A DNA stretch of 64,000 bases from JALYGY01 sp963800975. GTDB taxonomy: Bacteria; Actinomycetota; Rubrobacteria; Rubrobacterales; Rubrobacteraceae. The stretch is taken from NCBI GenBank assembly GCA_963800975.1, contig CAWDDB010000009.1, forward strand, positions 62,001 through 126,000. Reading direction: 5' to 3'. Below, piece after piece: positions 50,984 through 59,542 of this stretch (position 1 is the first letter of the stretch; every line of letters begins with the position of its first letter). The notes beneath the pieces were generated by a model that saw only the letters and a list, made by a program, of their open reading frames with translations, did no database searches and was not told the origin of the DNA. The position numbers were made by a program, and so were the translations under genes.

Positions 50984-51671
50984 GGGGCCCTGGAGCCGGG
51001 GTCGTCTATGGGCGGATGTATGCCCTGCACTAGCCGTGGTCCGCGGCGCCCGTCGCAGAAGGCCGCCTAGAGGAACCGGAAAACGGGCTACGCCGCGTCT
51101 CGGAGTAGCGCTGCCTGACCAGACGAAAACCAGGGGAGCGTTCCCGGCGGACCGTTCTGCCGGGAACCGCTCGCGCCCGTATCCGGCAACGCGCTATCCT
51201 GAAACCGGCCAAAGATAATCATTCTGAGTGATGTGCTCCTTCCTGTCGCAACGCAGCGATAAACCTGCCATCGGAACGCGGCGCCGGCCCTAGCGGAACG
51301 GCCCGCGCCTCCTGACGTTAGTCAGCAGCACGAGGAAATTGAGCGTCGATAGTTTGTCGTCCGAAACCCTTCTGGACAAGAGTCTGCACCACGCATGATC
51401 ACCTTCCGCCGCCCACCCTTCCTCAAGAATGCACGAGCCGCAGTCGTCCCAGCGTGAGCGCTTGGCCGGAGCAAGTCGTAGGTTGGGTGGCGCTCTTCGT
51501 GCGCGGCGTCCTCTGGCGGGTGTGCCGGTACTCACCCCTGCCGGTCATCGCTGGGGAATTCGCTGGATCTAGCCCATTTGAGGTATGTGCTTCTGGATAC
51601 AAGAGCGCTAAGCTACTTCCCAGCGGGGCATGGGTTTGTTTCTCTCTTCTGCTCTGCTGAAGGGAGGCAAG
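50984..51671. other. Gene-free region
   Basis: No frame here looks like a protein. At 51211-51236 lies AAAGATAATCATTCTGAG, similar to AAAGATAGTCAGTTTGGG at 53270, each a few hundred bases before secreted-protein genes and preceded by similar CCGGCA-containing sequence; possibly a shared upstream element. Confidence 0.4.
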
Positions 51672-51788
51672 ATGGGGAAGCAAGTTTTGCCGGCACCTGC
51701 AACGACCTTTGCGGTGCTGCTCGTATGCGGGGCGACGTTCGCACTGGCCGTGGTTGCTCTGCCCATGAACGATGGGGTAAGGCGATGA
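51672..51788 (+). CDS. Short signal-peptide-like peptide coupled to the beta-helix gene
   Basis: ATG 51672 follows GGGAGG; the 38-aa product reads MGKQVLPAPATTFAVLLVCG then ATFALAVVALPMNDGVRR. It looks like the export signal of a secreted protein with almost no mature part, ending in ATGA overlap with the next ATG. It may be a leader peptide for coupled translation, or the leftover start of a lost mini-RTX or stalk protein. Confidence 0.55.
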   Translation: MGKQVLPAPATTFAVLLVCGATFALAVVALPMNDGVRR

Positions 51789-53110
51789 GGAGGTCTGGCG
51801 TGTTGTTGGCGGCGGTCGGCAGGCACCCCCTCATGGTGGGCGGACTCTCTGTGCTGGTGCTCCTCTTGACGCTGCTCTACGCGAGCACGGCACGGGCCGC
51901 ACCCCACACCGCGACCAACACCAACGACTCAGGGCCTGGTTCCCTGAGGGCCGCCATGTCTAGGGCCGACTCCGCCGCGGGGGCGGACGAGATAAGGTTC
52001 GCCCCCGGCGTCAGCGGCACCATAACCCTCGGCTCCCGATTGCCCACCGTCACGGACCCAGCAGGGCTGTCCATAAACGGCGGAGGGGACGTGACGGTGA
52101 GCGGCAACGACGAGGTGGGGATCTTGCTGGTGAGCAATGGCGCGAAGCTGGACCTCAGCAATCTGACCGTCGCGGACGGCGTAGGCGCCGCAATCCTAAA
52201 CTTTGGAACCCTCACGGTGACAGGCAGCACCCTCTCCCGAAACAGCTCCACGGGCCAGGGCGGCGGCATCTCTGGCTATGGCGACCTTACCGTGACGAGC
52301 AGCACCTTCTCCCACAACAGCGCTTTGAATGGCGGTGGCATCGGCAGCGACGGAATGCTTAGGGTGGCAAACAGCACCTTCTCCAACAATAGCGCCGGCA
52401 CCTGCGGAGGTGCCATCTACAACGGCTTGGATGATGAGGGCGCGCTCGATACGGTGACGAACACCACCTTCTCTGCCAACGGCGGCCCTCGCGGGCCTCA
52501 AGGCGGCGCTATCTGCCACGGCTACGGGACGCTTAGGGTCACGAACAGCACCTTCTTCAACAACAACGCCGACCAGGGTGGCGGCATCGTCACCGGCTGG
52601 CCCGCGGTTCTTACGGTGACGAGCAGCACCTTCTCCCGCAACAGCGCCCGCGATGCCGGCGGCGGCATAGCTAACTATGGAGACCTTACGGTAACGAACG
52701 GCACGATCTCCGCCAACAGCGCTCCCGTTGGGGGCGGCATCCACACCTACTCCACAGCACGGCTGCGCAATACGATACTGGCCGGCAGCGTTGGTGGCAG
52801 CAATTGTTCCGCCCACCCTAGCCTCAGGTTCGTCGACGGCGGCTTCAACGTAGACAGCGGCACTTCCTGCGGCTTCACGCGAGCCAACAGGTCCCTCCCG
52901 TCCACCAACCCCCTCCTGGACCCCGCGGGCACCGAAGACAACGGGGGTCCTACCGAGACCATAGCCCTCAGGCCCGGTAGCCCTGCGGTGGGCTTGGTAG
53001 CCAAAGCCGCCTGCCCGCCCCCCGCAACGGATCAGCGGGGCGTGAAGCGCCCGCAGGGGGCAGCATGCGACTCCGGGGCGTTCGAGCTTCGGAGACCCCG
53101 AGCCCGTTGA
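51785..53110 (+). CDS. Secreted right-handed beta-helix protein (choice-of-anchor type)
   Basis: A 441-aa exported protein, start ATG 51785 overlapping the stop of the small upstream frame. After a basic N-terminus and long hydrophobic segment (MVGGLSVLVLLLTLLYAST), the mature part opens with TATNTNDSGPGSLRAAMSRA, typical of adhesin-like beta-helices, followed by many copies of the coil L-T-V-T-x-S-T-F-S-x-N-S-A with GGGI between, and the anchor-like end NPLLDP...GGPTETIALRPGSPAV and DQRGVKRPQGAACDSGAFEL. Such 'choice-of-anchor Q' proteins occur on cell surfaces and may bind polysaccharide or substrate. No catalytic site of pectate lyases can be recognised. Confidence 0.88.
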   Translation: MRRSGVLLAAVGRHPLMVGGLSVLVLLLTLLYASTARAAPHTATNTNDSGPGSLRAAMSRADSAAGADEIRFAPGVSGTITLGSRLPTVTDPAGLSINGGGDVTVSGNDEVGILLVSNGAKLDLSNLTVADGVGAAILNFGTLTVTGSTLSRNSSTGQGGGISGYGDLTVTSSTFSHNSALNGGGIGSDGMLRVANSTFSNNSAGTCGGAIYNGLDDEGALDTVTNTTFSANGGPRGPQGGAICHGYGTLRVTNSTFFNNNADQGGGIVTGWPAVLTVTSSTFSRNSARDAGGGIANYGDLTVTNGTISANSAPVGGGIHTYSTARLRNTILAGSVGGSNCSAHPSLRFVDGGFNVDSGTSCGFTRANRSLPSTNPLLDPAGTEDNGGPTETIALRPGSPAVGLVAKAACPPPATDQRGVKRPQGAACDSGAFELRRPRAR

Positions 53111-53158
53111 GCGCCCGGGCGCGCGGAGACGCTGTCTGATAATTGTTAGCCAGGGGCC

Positions 53159-53181
53159 ACACGCCTCATAGCGAGGCGTGT
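53159..53181 (+). terminator. Hairpin after the beta-helix gene
   Basis: ACACGCCTC (53159-53167) pairs with GAGGCGTGT (53173-53181) around ATAGC, about 50 bases after the stop. Confidence 0.65.
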
Positions 53182-53372
53182 CATCGCCGCATAGACGAAC
53201 ACCCCTGAGCTCTCCAGCCCGCCCGGGCGTACCGGCATCCGGACGTGAGCATTCCTCTCGAAACCCGTCAAAGATAGTCAGTTTGGGGGATGTGGCCTGC
53301 CTGGAGAGGGTATACACTGCGGCGGCCGCGTGGGGCAACTGGGATCCGTTTTCTGCCCAGGAAGGATAGGAA

Positions 53373-54796
53373 GTGCCATTAAGGTAACGGTTGTGTTGCT
53401 GGCTTCTGTGGTCTCGGCCGTGCTGCTGGCGAGCGCGGTGGTGATGGCGCAGAACGCTCCCCCCGAAGATGCCAGACCCAACATCCTGTTCATACTGACG
53501 GACGACCTGGACGTTGGCACCTACGAGAGGGCGATGCCCCGCACCCAGGCGCTGATAGAGGACGAGGGGATCCGGTTCGACAACGCCACCTACTCGATGA
53601 CCGCGTGCTGCCCCTCGAGGGCTTCGATCCTGCGCGGGCAGTACACCCACAACACCATGGTGTACGGCAACGAGCCGCCCAACGGGGGCTTCGAGACGTT
53701 CGCAGCGCGCGGGCTGAACGACGACACCTACGCCACCAAGATAAACGCGCAGGGCTACAAGACCGCCTACATGGGCAAGTACCTGAACGGCTACCCGGCC
53801 AGGGGAAAGCTGGACGAGGACGAGTACTACAGGCCCCCCGGTTGGGACACCTGGTACGGCTCCACCAAGAACATCTCGGACTCGCAGTTCATCACCAACC
53901 GCGGGCTGGTTCAGAACCCGGACGGGGCCCACGATCAGGTGGTGGGCGACCGGTTCGCCGAATGGCTCAGGAGCGCCGCCAGAGAGGACGGCCCCTTTCT
54001 CGGGGCGGTCAACTTCCACGCGCCGCACGCGCCGGCGTGGTCGCCCGACCGCTTCCGCAACCGCTTCGACACCGCGCCGCTGCCGACGCCGCCAAGCTTC
54101 GACGAGATCGACCTCTCGGACAAGCCCCCCTACGTCCGCAGGAACGACCGCATCTCGGCGCGCGAGCAGCGCCAGCTCACCGTCTGGCACCGCGAGAGGC
54201 TCAGGAGCGCGGCCTACGCCGACGCCCGCATAGCGCAGCTGATCGGCATCCTCCGCTCGTCCGGAGACCTGGGCAACACCTACGTCGTGTTCTACTCGGA
54301 CAACGGCTACCACCTCGGCCAGCACAGGCTCCAGGCACACAACAATGGCGGCAAGGCCACCCCGTACATCGAGGACGCGAGGTTCCCGATCCTGGTCCGG
54401 GGCCCTGGCATAGCGCCCGGACAGACCTCGCGGGCCATGGTGCAGAACCTGGACCTGCGGCCCACGTTCGAGGACATGGCCAACGCCACGACCCCGGGCT
54501 ACGTGGACGGCCGGAGCTTCCTCGACACCGCCACGACCGGGGACCCCTTCCCCAGGCAGTTCGCCTACTCGGAGAGGCTCGGAGACCAGCAGGGATGGCG
54601 CGCGGTCTACACCGCCGACACCGCCTACCACGCGAACTTCGGGGGTTTCGCCGAGATGTACGACCTGTCCCGCGACCCCTGGCAACTGGACGGCACGACC
54701 GACGCGCTCGAAGCCCCACGCGTCGACGCGCATGTAGAAGCGCTGACCAGTTACCGGACATGCCAGGCCGAGTCGTGCAGGCAGGCGGGTAGGTAG
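53373..54796 (+). CDS. Secreted sulfatase, formylglycine type (probable 1-base deletion in the signal peptide)
   Basis: The body from about 53385 is an intact ~470-aa sulfatase: ARPNILFILTDDLDVGTYERAM (first metal aspartates), the formylglycine motif TACCPSRASILRGQYTHNT, GKYLNGYP, FLGAVNFHAPHAPAW, VVFYSDNGYHLGQH (late metal Asp-Asn) and GKATPYIEDARFPILVRGPGI. GTG 53373 has GGAAGG seven bases before it and reads VPLR, but then hits TAA; one more G after AAGG at 53381-53384 would join it to VTVVLLASVVSAVLL and a good signal peptide. Without it only a GTG at 53330, lacking a ribosome site, opens the frame. A truncated relative is at 23.2 kb. Confidence 0.85.
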
Positions 54797-54824
54797 CCTT
54801 CGGCTTCCTAGCACGCTCCCTCCG

Positions 54825-55030
54825 GTCGCTTGTCAGCACGCCGCACCCTCGGCCTCGCCTCCAGGGGACGGCTCCTCAGCTTGTCGGTGCGAGGAGTAGC
54901 CGATAAGCTGAAAGCGAGGCTGGCGAAGCCGGCCGATGCGTGCTGACAAACGAGGCAAGCAACGCCTGCCGATGTGTGCTGACAAGCGGAGCCCGACGCA
55001 GTCGGGCGTAGCGTGCTGACAAGCCTGCGA
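54825..55030. repeat. Clustered GTGCTGACAAG repeats and hairpins
   Basis: CTTGTCAGCACGC occurs inverted at about 54830, and GTGCTGACAA occurs at about 54947, 54978 and 55013, so the units recur roughly every 30 bases. Hairpins between them include CAGCTTGTCGG/CCGATAAGCTG (54888-54913) and GCCCGAC/GTCGGGC near 54990. The latter core recurs in the hairpin at 20734-20770. The array fills the whole gap between the sulfatase and the SDR gene. Confidence 0.6.
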
Positions 55031-55045
55031 CCGAAGGGAGCCGGC

Positions 55046-55741
55046 GTGCTCGAAGACAGAGTGGCTTTGATCACCGGTGCGAGCCAGGGCCTGGGGCGGG
55101 CGCTCGCGCTCGCCTTCGCGCGGGAGGGGGCGCGCGTCGCGATGAACGCCCGCAGCGAGGAGAGCATCCGCCCGGTCGCGGACGAGGCCGAGTCCCTGGG
55201 CGCGGAGGTACTGGCCCTGGCCGCGGACGTCTCCAGGAGCGCGGACGTCGAGAGGCTGGTCGCGGCGGTGGCCGATCGTTTCGGCAGGATCGACGTGCTC
55301 GTCAACAACGCCGGGGTGCTGGGCCCGCGGGTCCGGATCGAGGACTACCCCGAGGACGAGTGGCGGCGGGTCCTGGACGCGAACCTCACGGGGCTATTCC
55401 TGGTCACCAGGGCGGCGATCCCCCACATGCCCGAGGGGGCTTCCATCATCAACCTCGTCAGCGGGGTCAGCATCGAGGGCAGGGACGGTTGGGGCGCCTA
55501 CTCCGTGAGCAAGTTCGGCGTGGAGGGTCTAACCCAGATCCTGGCCGCCGAGCTGGAGGAGCGCGGCATCCGGGCGAACGCCGTAGACCCGGGCGGGATG
55601 CGCACGGACATGCGCGCGGCCGCCTACCCCGAGGAGGACCCGATGACGCGCATAACCCCGGAGGAGAACACGGACGTCTTCCTGTACCTGGCCTCGGACG
55701 AGTCGAGGGGCGTCACCGGCCAGCGCCTCAAAGCACAGTGA
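55046..55741 (+). CDS. SDR family NAD(P)-dependent oxidoreductase
   Basis: A 231-aa short-chain dehydrogenase. Start GTG 55046 after GAAGGGAG. Cofactor motif ALITGASQGLGRALALAFA (residues ~7-25), NNAGVLG (~83-89), catalytic Ser in INLVSGVSI and YSVSKFGVEGL (Tyr-x3-Lys, ~153-163), and the PG motif AVDPGGMRTDM. The Arg residues after strand 2 (MNARSEES) suggest NADP(H). The substrate is unknown; 3-oxoacyl or alcohol reduction is likely. The gene ends at a 7-bp-unit repeat element. Confidence 0.9.
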   Translation: MLEDRVALITGASQGLGRALALAFAREGARVAMNARSEESIRPVADEAESLGAEVLALAADVSRSADVERLVAAVADRFGRIDVLVNNAGVLGPRVRIEDYPEDEWRRVLDANLTGLFLVTRAAIPHMPEGASIINLVSGVSIEGRDGWGAYSVSKFGVEGLTQILAAELEERGIRANAVDPGGMRTDMRAAAYPEEDPMTRITPEENTDVFLYLASDESRGVTGQRLKAQ

Positions 55742-55742
55742 T

Positions 55743-55886
55743 CTGAATTAGGAATTATGAGTTTGGAATGTGGAATTGGGGTTCGGGGGCCTGTCGTGGA
55801 GGCGGGAAGGCTTCCTTGGGCTCGGTCGAGGGTCGCAACCCGTCGCCTCGGTAATTCCTCATTCCTCATTCCGAACTCATAATTCG
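55743..55886. repeat. Inverted pair of 7-bp-unit repeats around a core
   Basis: Left arm 55744-55785 (GAATTAG, GAATTAT, GAGTTTG, GAATGTG, GAATTGG), core ~65 bases, right arm 55852-55886 in reverse complement (units GGAATGA, GGAATTA). Perfect arms up to about 20 bases could pair when read as single strand. It lies between convergent SDR and sortase genes. Confidence 0.7.
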
Positions 55887-55887
55887 C

Positions 55888-56535
55888 TCAGGCGCTCTTT
55901 TCCGTCGTATCGGTTAGCTCGGCCTGGATCAGGAGCCGCTGCGAGTAGTCGGGCAGGGTGCAGGTCTGGAGGGTGAGGACGTTCCTGCCCGGCACGGGTT
56001 CGGTCACGGAGAGGTCGGTGGGGCTGACGGTGAACTCCTTGGTCACCTTGTAGGTGTACCTGGTGCCTTCGGTGTCGGTGACGTAGATATCGTCGCCCTT
56101 CTGGAGCTTGTTGAGGTCGAAGAAGGCAAGGAAGCTGTCGGTCCTGGGGTAGCCGAGGCGGTGTCCGGCCATGTACACGTTAGCCTCCTCGTCCCACGGG
56201 AAGCCGGTGCCGGCGAGGTGGATGGCGGCGTGATCCCCGAGGGCGCCCTTTAGCGCCTGGGCGTTGTTGCCCGGAACGGTCGGCACGGTGTCTTCGTTTA
56301 TCTGGGACATCTTGGGAACGGTCAGCTTGAGGGTCTTGTCCGTCGGCCCGGTCACGTCGGCGCCTTCTTCGGTGTCGAGCCTGGGGACGTTGAAGCCGCC
56401 CGGGTCGGAGCCGTTGGTGGCGGCGCTGTCGAGGCTGCCAGCCAGGAAGAAGGAGGCTATAAGCGCGGCGCCGGCCGCAATCATGACCAGGCTGAGCACC
56501 CACGAGACGACGTTCTTGGTTCGCGACTTCTTCAT
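55888..56535 (-). CDS. Class E-like sortase
   Basis: A 215-aa membrane-anchored transpeptidase. Start ATG 56535 gives a basic end and one helix (VVSWVLSLVMIAAGAALIASFFL). The sortase barrel follows (residues ~85-210): DHAAIHLAGTGFPWDEEANVYMAGHRLGYPR with catalytic His, LDPTD-like SPTDLSV, NVLTLQTCTLP with catalytic Cys, and SQRLLIQAEL with the Arg. It cleaves a sorting motif and anchors proteins to the cell surface. The only candidate substrate in the window is the LPSTG protein at 1698-2108; class E enzymes often prefer LAxTG, so the match is not certain. Confidence 0.9.
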   Translation of the reverse strand: MKKSRTKNVVSWVLSLVMIAAGAALIASFFLAGSLDSAATNGSDPGGFNVPRLDTEEGADVTGPTDKTLKLTVPKMSQINEDTVPTVPGNNAQALKGALGDHAAIHLAGTGFPWDEEANVYMAGHRLGYPRTDSFLAFFDLNKLQKGDDIYVTDTEGTRYTYKVTKEFTVSPTDLSVTEPVPGRNVLTLQTCTLPDYSQRLLIQAELTDTTEKSA

Positions 56536-56612
56536 TGGACCACGAAAAGTGTAACACGGGGCCAGACGCATTCATGGGTCTGGCCCATGCAACGAAGGAA
56601 TGCTGCCCCGCC

Positions 56613-57491
56613 CTAGCGCTCTGTCGGGAGATCCTCTCGCATCCCCCACTCGTTCCACGAACCGTCGTAGTTGGCGAGGTTCTTGTGGCCGAGCCGGTGC
56701 AGCACGAAGAGCGGTACCGTGGCCGCGACGCCGCCGTTGCAGTAGGCGACGACGGGCTCGTCTTCGCCCTCAGGCACGCCGGCCTCGCGCAGCATCGCGG
56801 CCAGCTCCTCGTCGGAGCGGAAGGTGCCCTCGTCGGGGTCGAAGAGGCTGTCCGAGTGGAGGTGCGCTGCCCCCGGGATGTGTCCGGGACGCGCCTCGCC
56901 CCGCGTCATGGCGCCGGTGTACTGGTCCTCGTCCCTGGCGTCCAGGATCAGGGCCCCGCGGCCGCCGGCGTCGAGCACCTCTTCCGCCTGCTTGCGCCAC
57001 TCGGGACGGGGCCGCGGCGTGAACGAGGCGGGCCGCGGCTCGGGGACCCGGGTGGTCGTCGGACGGCCCTCGGAGATCCACTTGTTCCAGCCGCCGTCGA
57101 GCACCGAGACGCGGTCGTGGCCGTGGTATGTCAGGGCCCACCACAGGCGCGTCGCGAACTGGCCGCCCGTGTGGTCGTAGACGACGACGTGCGCGTCGTC
57201 CCCGACGCCGAGGGAACCCATGAGGCGCGCGAAGCGCTCGGGCGGGGCGATCTGCACGGATACCGGGTCGTCCGGGTCGATTATGTCGGTGGTCCAGTCG
57301 ACGTAGACCGCGCCAGGGATGTGATCCTCGTCGTACTCGTCCGGGGCTCCCACGTAGTCGGCCTTCTGGCGGCCACCTCCCAGGTCGGTCTTCTTGACGT
57401 AGCCCCGGATGTCGACAACCCGCACGTCGGGGTCGTCGAGGTGGTCGGCGAGCCAGTCCGTGGTCGCGAGGGGGTCGTGCTCGTTGGTCAT
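56613..57491 (-). CDS. Thiosulfate/3-mercaptopyruvate sulfurtransferase (two rhodanese domains)
   Basis: A 292-aa protein with an inactive N-terminal rhodanese domain (LADHLDDPDVRVVDIRG ... VYVDWTTDIIDPDDP ... VVVYDHTGGQFATRLWWAL, with Asp at the catalytic place) and an active C-terminal one (ILDARDEDQYTGAMTRGEARPGHIPGAAHL, then catalytic Cys in VVAYCNGGVAATVP). The loop CNGGVAA resembles neither pure rhodanese CRKGVT nor MST CGSGVT, so the donor is uncertain. It moves sulfane sulfur in the cytoplasm. It is on the same strand as the CCA-adding enzyme gene. Confidence 0.9.
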   Translation of the reverse strand: MTNEHDPLATTDWLADHLDDPDVRVVDIRGYVKKTDLGGGRQKADYVGAPDEYDEDHIPGAVYVDWTTDIIDPDDPVSVQIAPPERFARLMGSLGVGDDAHVVVYDHTGGQFATRLWWALTYHGHDRVSVLDGGWNKWISEGRPTTTRVPEPRPASFTPRPRPEWRKQAEEVLDAGGRGALILDARDEDQYTGAMTRGEARPGHIPGAAHLHSDSLFDPDEGTFRSDEELAAMLREAGVPEGEDEPVVAYCNGGVAATVPLFVLHRLGHKNLANYDGSWNEWGMREDLPTER

Positions 57492-57544
57492 GTCGTCTTC
57501 TCCCGTTCAGAGGTGGTGGGCGGCGGATGTCCCGCCTCGGCTCG

Positions 57545-59098
57545 CTACCCGCTGTCCTCGAAGAGGCCGTGCTCGCGGGCGTAGGCCCGCGCGAGCTCGC
57601 GGGCACCCTCCCTGTCGTCCTTGCCGAGGCGGCCCTCGATGACCTCATCCTGCAGGTGGTCTTTCAGGACCCCGATCCAGGGCCCAGGCCCGCGCCCGAA
57701 AAGGCGCATGAGGTCGTTACCGTCGATCGGGCTCTGCAGCCTCTCGACGGCGTCCTCGGCCCGGATCTCGTCGACCCTCTCCTTGAGGCTGCGCCAGGAC
57801 TCTTCGGCGATGCGCCTGCGCCTGGGGGCGCTGCCGGTGATGTCGGCGCGGGCGAGCCTGAGGAGCATTTCCACGTCGGTCAGGGTCCTATCGCCCCGCG
57901 CGAGGTGGGCGTCCCGGATAAAGCGCCTGACGGCCGAGTCGGACCAGGGGTCCCTGCTCGCGGCGTACCCGTAGGGGCGCATGTGGTTGGCTACGAGGTG
58001 TGCGACGGCGTCCACGTCGTCCCTGGGGTATGCGAGGCGGCGCATCGCCCGGCGCGCTATGCCCGCGCCCACGTTCTCGTGGCCGTAGAAGTGGATCCTC
58101 GTAGGCACCGTCCTGCCGCCGCAGCTCTCGCACTCGCCCTCATCGGCCGTCTTGCGCAGGCTCTTGTCTCCGCAGTAGGTGCAGCGGTGCTCGTAGACCA
58201 GGGTGCGAGGCTTCCCAATGTCGTGGAAAAAGGCAGCCTTGCGCAGGATGGAGAAGCCCCACGCGGTCATGCCGGGATCCCGGTCGATGCTCGAGACCAC
58301 GATCAGGGTGTGCTCGAAGACGTCCTTGTGGTGCAGCTCGGCTTCCTGCTCGACGTTCACCGTCTCCATGAACTCGGGCACGACGTAGGGCATCAGGCCG
58401 AGGCGCACGAGGGTCCTTAGACCCCCGGCGACGTTCCGGGAGAGCAGGATCTTCTCGAACTCGTCCCTGATGCGCTCGGCCGAGATGCTCTCGAGCCAGT
58501 GCGCGTTCTCCCCGATGGCGGCCTCGAGATCCGGCGTCATGGCGAATGGCTTCTCGGTCGTGCCCAGCGTCGCCTCGAAACGAACGGCCCGCAGCATCCG
58601 CAAGGGGTCGTCGCGCATCCGGTCCAGCGGGTCGCCGACCGGACGTATAACGCCGCGCTCCAGGTCCTTGCGTCCCTCGAAGGGGTCGAGGATCTCACCG
58701 CCCAGGGCGTCGGCCGCGATCGCGTTGATCGTGAAGTCCCTGCGCGCGAGGTCCCCCTCGAGGCTGTCCCCGAAGGTAACCTCGGGGTGCCTGCTGCCCC
58801 GCGCGTACAGGTCGGTCCGGTACGTCGTGACTTCCACGGCGTAGCCGCCGACCTCGGCCCCGATGGTCCCGAAGCGCTCCCCGACCGTCCACAGGTGCTC
58901 GGCGTGCGGCCCGAGGAGACGTTTGATCTCGCGCGGGTGCGCGTCCGTCGCCGCGTCGGCGTCCGGGTGTTCACGGCCAATCATCGCGTCCCGCACGTAC
59001 CCCCCGACCAGGTGCAGCTCGTGCCCCGCATCCCGAAACCCTTCGCCCAACCGCGCGATCGGCCCAGGCACGTCCAGCTGTTTGAGGTCAGAGATCAT
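57545..59098 (-). CDS. cca: CCA tRNA nucleotidyltransferase with HD domain and zinc-ribbon insertion
   Basis: A ~517-aa class II enzyme. Head: LHLVGGYVRDAMIGREHPDADAATDA (nucleotidyltransferase Asp pair), RRDFTINAIA, DPFEGRKDLERGVIRPVGDP and RMLRAVRF. The HD region has HHKDVFEHTL and AFFHDIGKPRTL. Straight after this there is an insertion with HRCTYCGDKSLRK...GECESCGG (about residues 305-328), C-x2-C-x~13-C-x2-C, an apparent zinc ribbon, before HFYGHENVGAG continues the HD fold. It adds or repairs the 3' CCA of tRNAs; the HD domain adds phosphohydrolase activity. Start ATG 59098 (GTG 59107 possible). Confidence 0.92.
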   Translation of the reverse strand: MISDLKQLDVPGPIARLGEGFRDAGHELHLVGGYVRDAMIGREHPDADAATDAHPREIKRLLGPHAEHLWTVGERFGTIGAEVGGYAVEVTTYRTDLYARGSRHPEVTFGDSLEGDLARRDFTINAIAADALGGEILDPFEGRKDLERGVIRPVGDPLDRMRDDPLRMLRAVRFEATLGTTEKPFAMTPDLEAAIGENAHWLESISAERIRDEFEKILLSRNVAGGLRTLVRLGLMPYVVPEFMETVNVEQEAELHHKDVFEHTLIVVSSIDRDPGMTAWGFSILRKAAFFHDIGKPRTLVYEHRCTYCGDKSLRKTADEGECESCGGRTVPTRIHFYGHENVGAGIARRAMRRLAYPRDDVDAVAHLVANHMRPYGYAASRDPWSDSAVRRFIRDAHLARGDRTLTDVEMLLRLARADITGSAPRRRRIAEESWRSLKERVDEIRAEDAVERLQSPIDGNDLMRLFGRGPGPWIGVLKDHLQDEVIEGRLGKDDREGARELARAYAREHGLFEDSG

Positions 59099-59203
59099 CT
59101 TCACCAAGATTCTAGTACGCGACGTCTGACGCTTCAGGTTTCGGGCATCGGGTTCCGAAATCGGACGAGTTCCCGCGCCACGACCCCTGAGGTCCGCAGC
59201 CTA

Positions 59204-59542
59204 CTAGTTCGAGTTGATCGCGGCTTCGCGGGACGGGAAGATGTCGAAGTAGTCCCCGAATCCGGTCACGCTGAAGATGCGTTCGACGGGCTTGGAGGGG
59301 GCTGCCAGGCGGAGCGATTTGCCCTGCTTTTGCAGGGAGTCCTTGGCGCGCATGAGGGCGGAGAGCGCGGTGGAGTCCATGAACGCCACGCCCCGCATAT
59401 CCAGGATCACGGTGCCATCCGCGTCGGCGGCGCGCTCTATCGCGTACTGGACCCTTGGGGCTGTGTGCAGGTCAACCTCGCCCTGCACCGAGATGACGGA
59501 GTAGGCGTCGGCGTGCTCGTCTATGCTGACCTCGAAGTCCAT
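59204..59542 (-). CDS. STAS domain anti-sigma factor antagonist
   Basis: A 112-aa single STAS domain of the SpoIIAA/RsbV type. It opens with VISVQGEVDLHTAPRVQYAIERA, and the phosphorylatable Ser is in GVAFMDSTALSALMRAKDSL (residue ~58). It would bind an anti-sigma kinase and release an alternative sigma factor when unphosphorylated. No partner RsbW-like or sigma gene is adjacent. ATG 59542. Standing alone after the CCA-adding enzyme gene, with TTCGGGC-type repeats near 59130-59160. Confidence 0.9.
   Translation of the reverse strand: MDFEVSIDEHADAYSVISVQGEVDLHTAPRVQYAIERAADADGTVILDMRGVAFMDSTALSALMRAKDSLQKQGKSLRLAAPSKPVERIFSVTGFGDYFDIFPSREAAINSN

Noticed and set aside
52196..54814. 872-aa open frame on the minus strand
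   Set aside because: It lies opposite the beta-helix and sulfatase genes, has shadow-like composition and no domain.
54825..55030. CRISPR array
   Set aside because: Repeated unit is only about 11 bases, one copy is inverted, spacers are self-complementary, and no cas gene is present.
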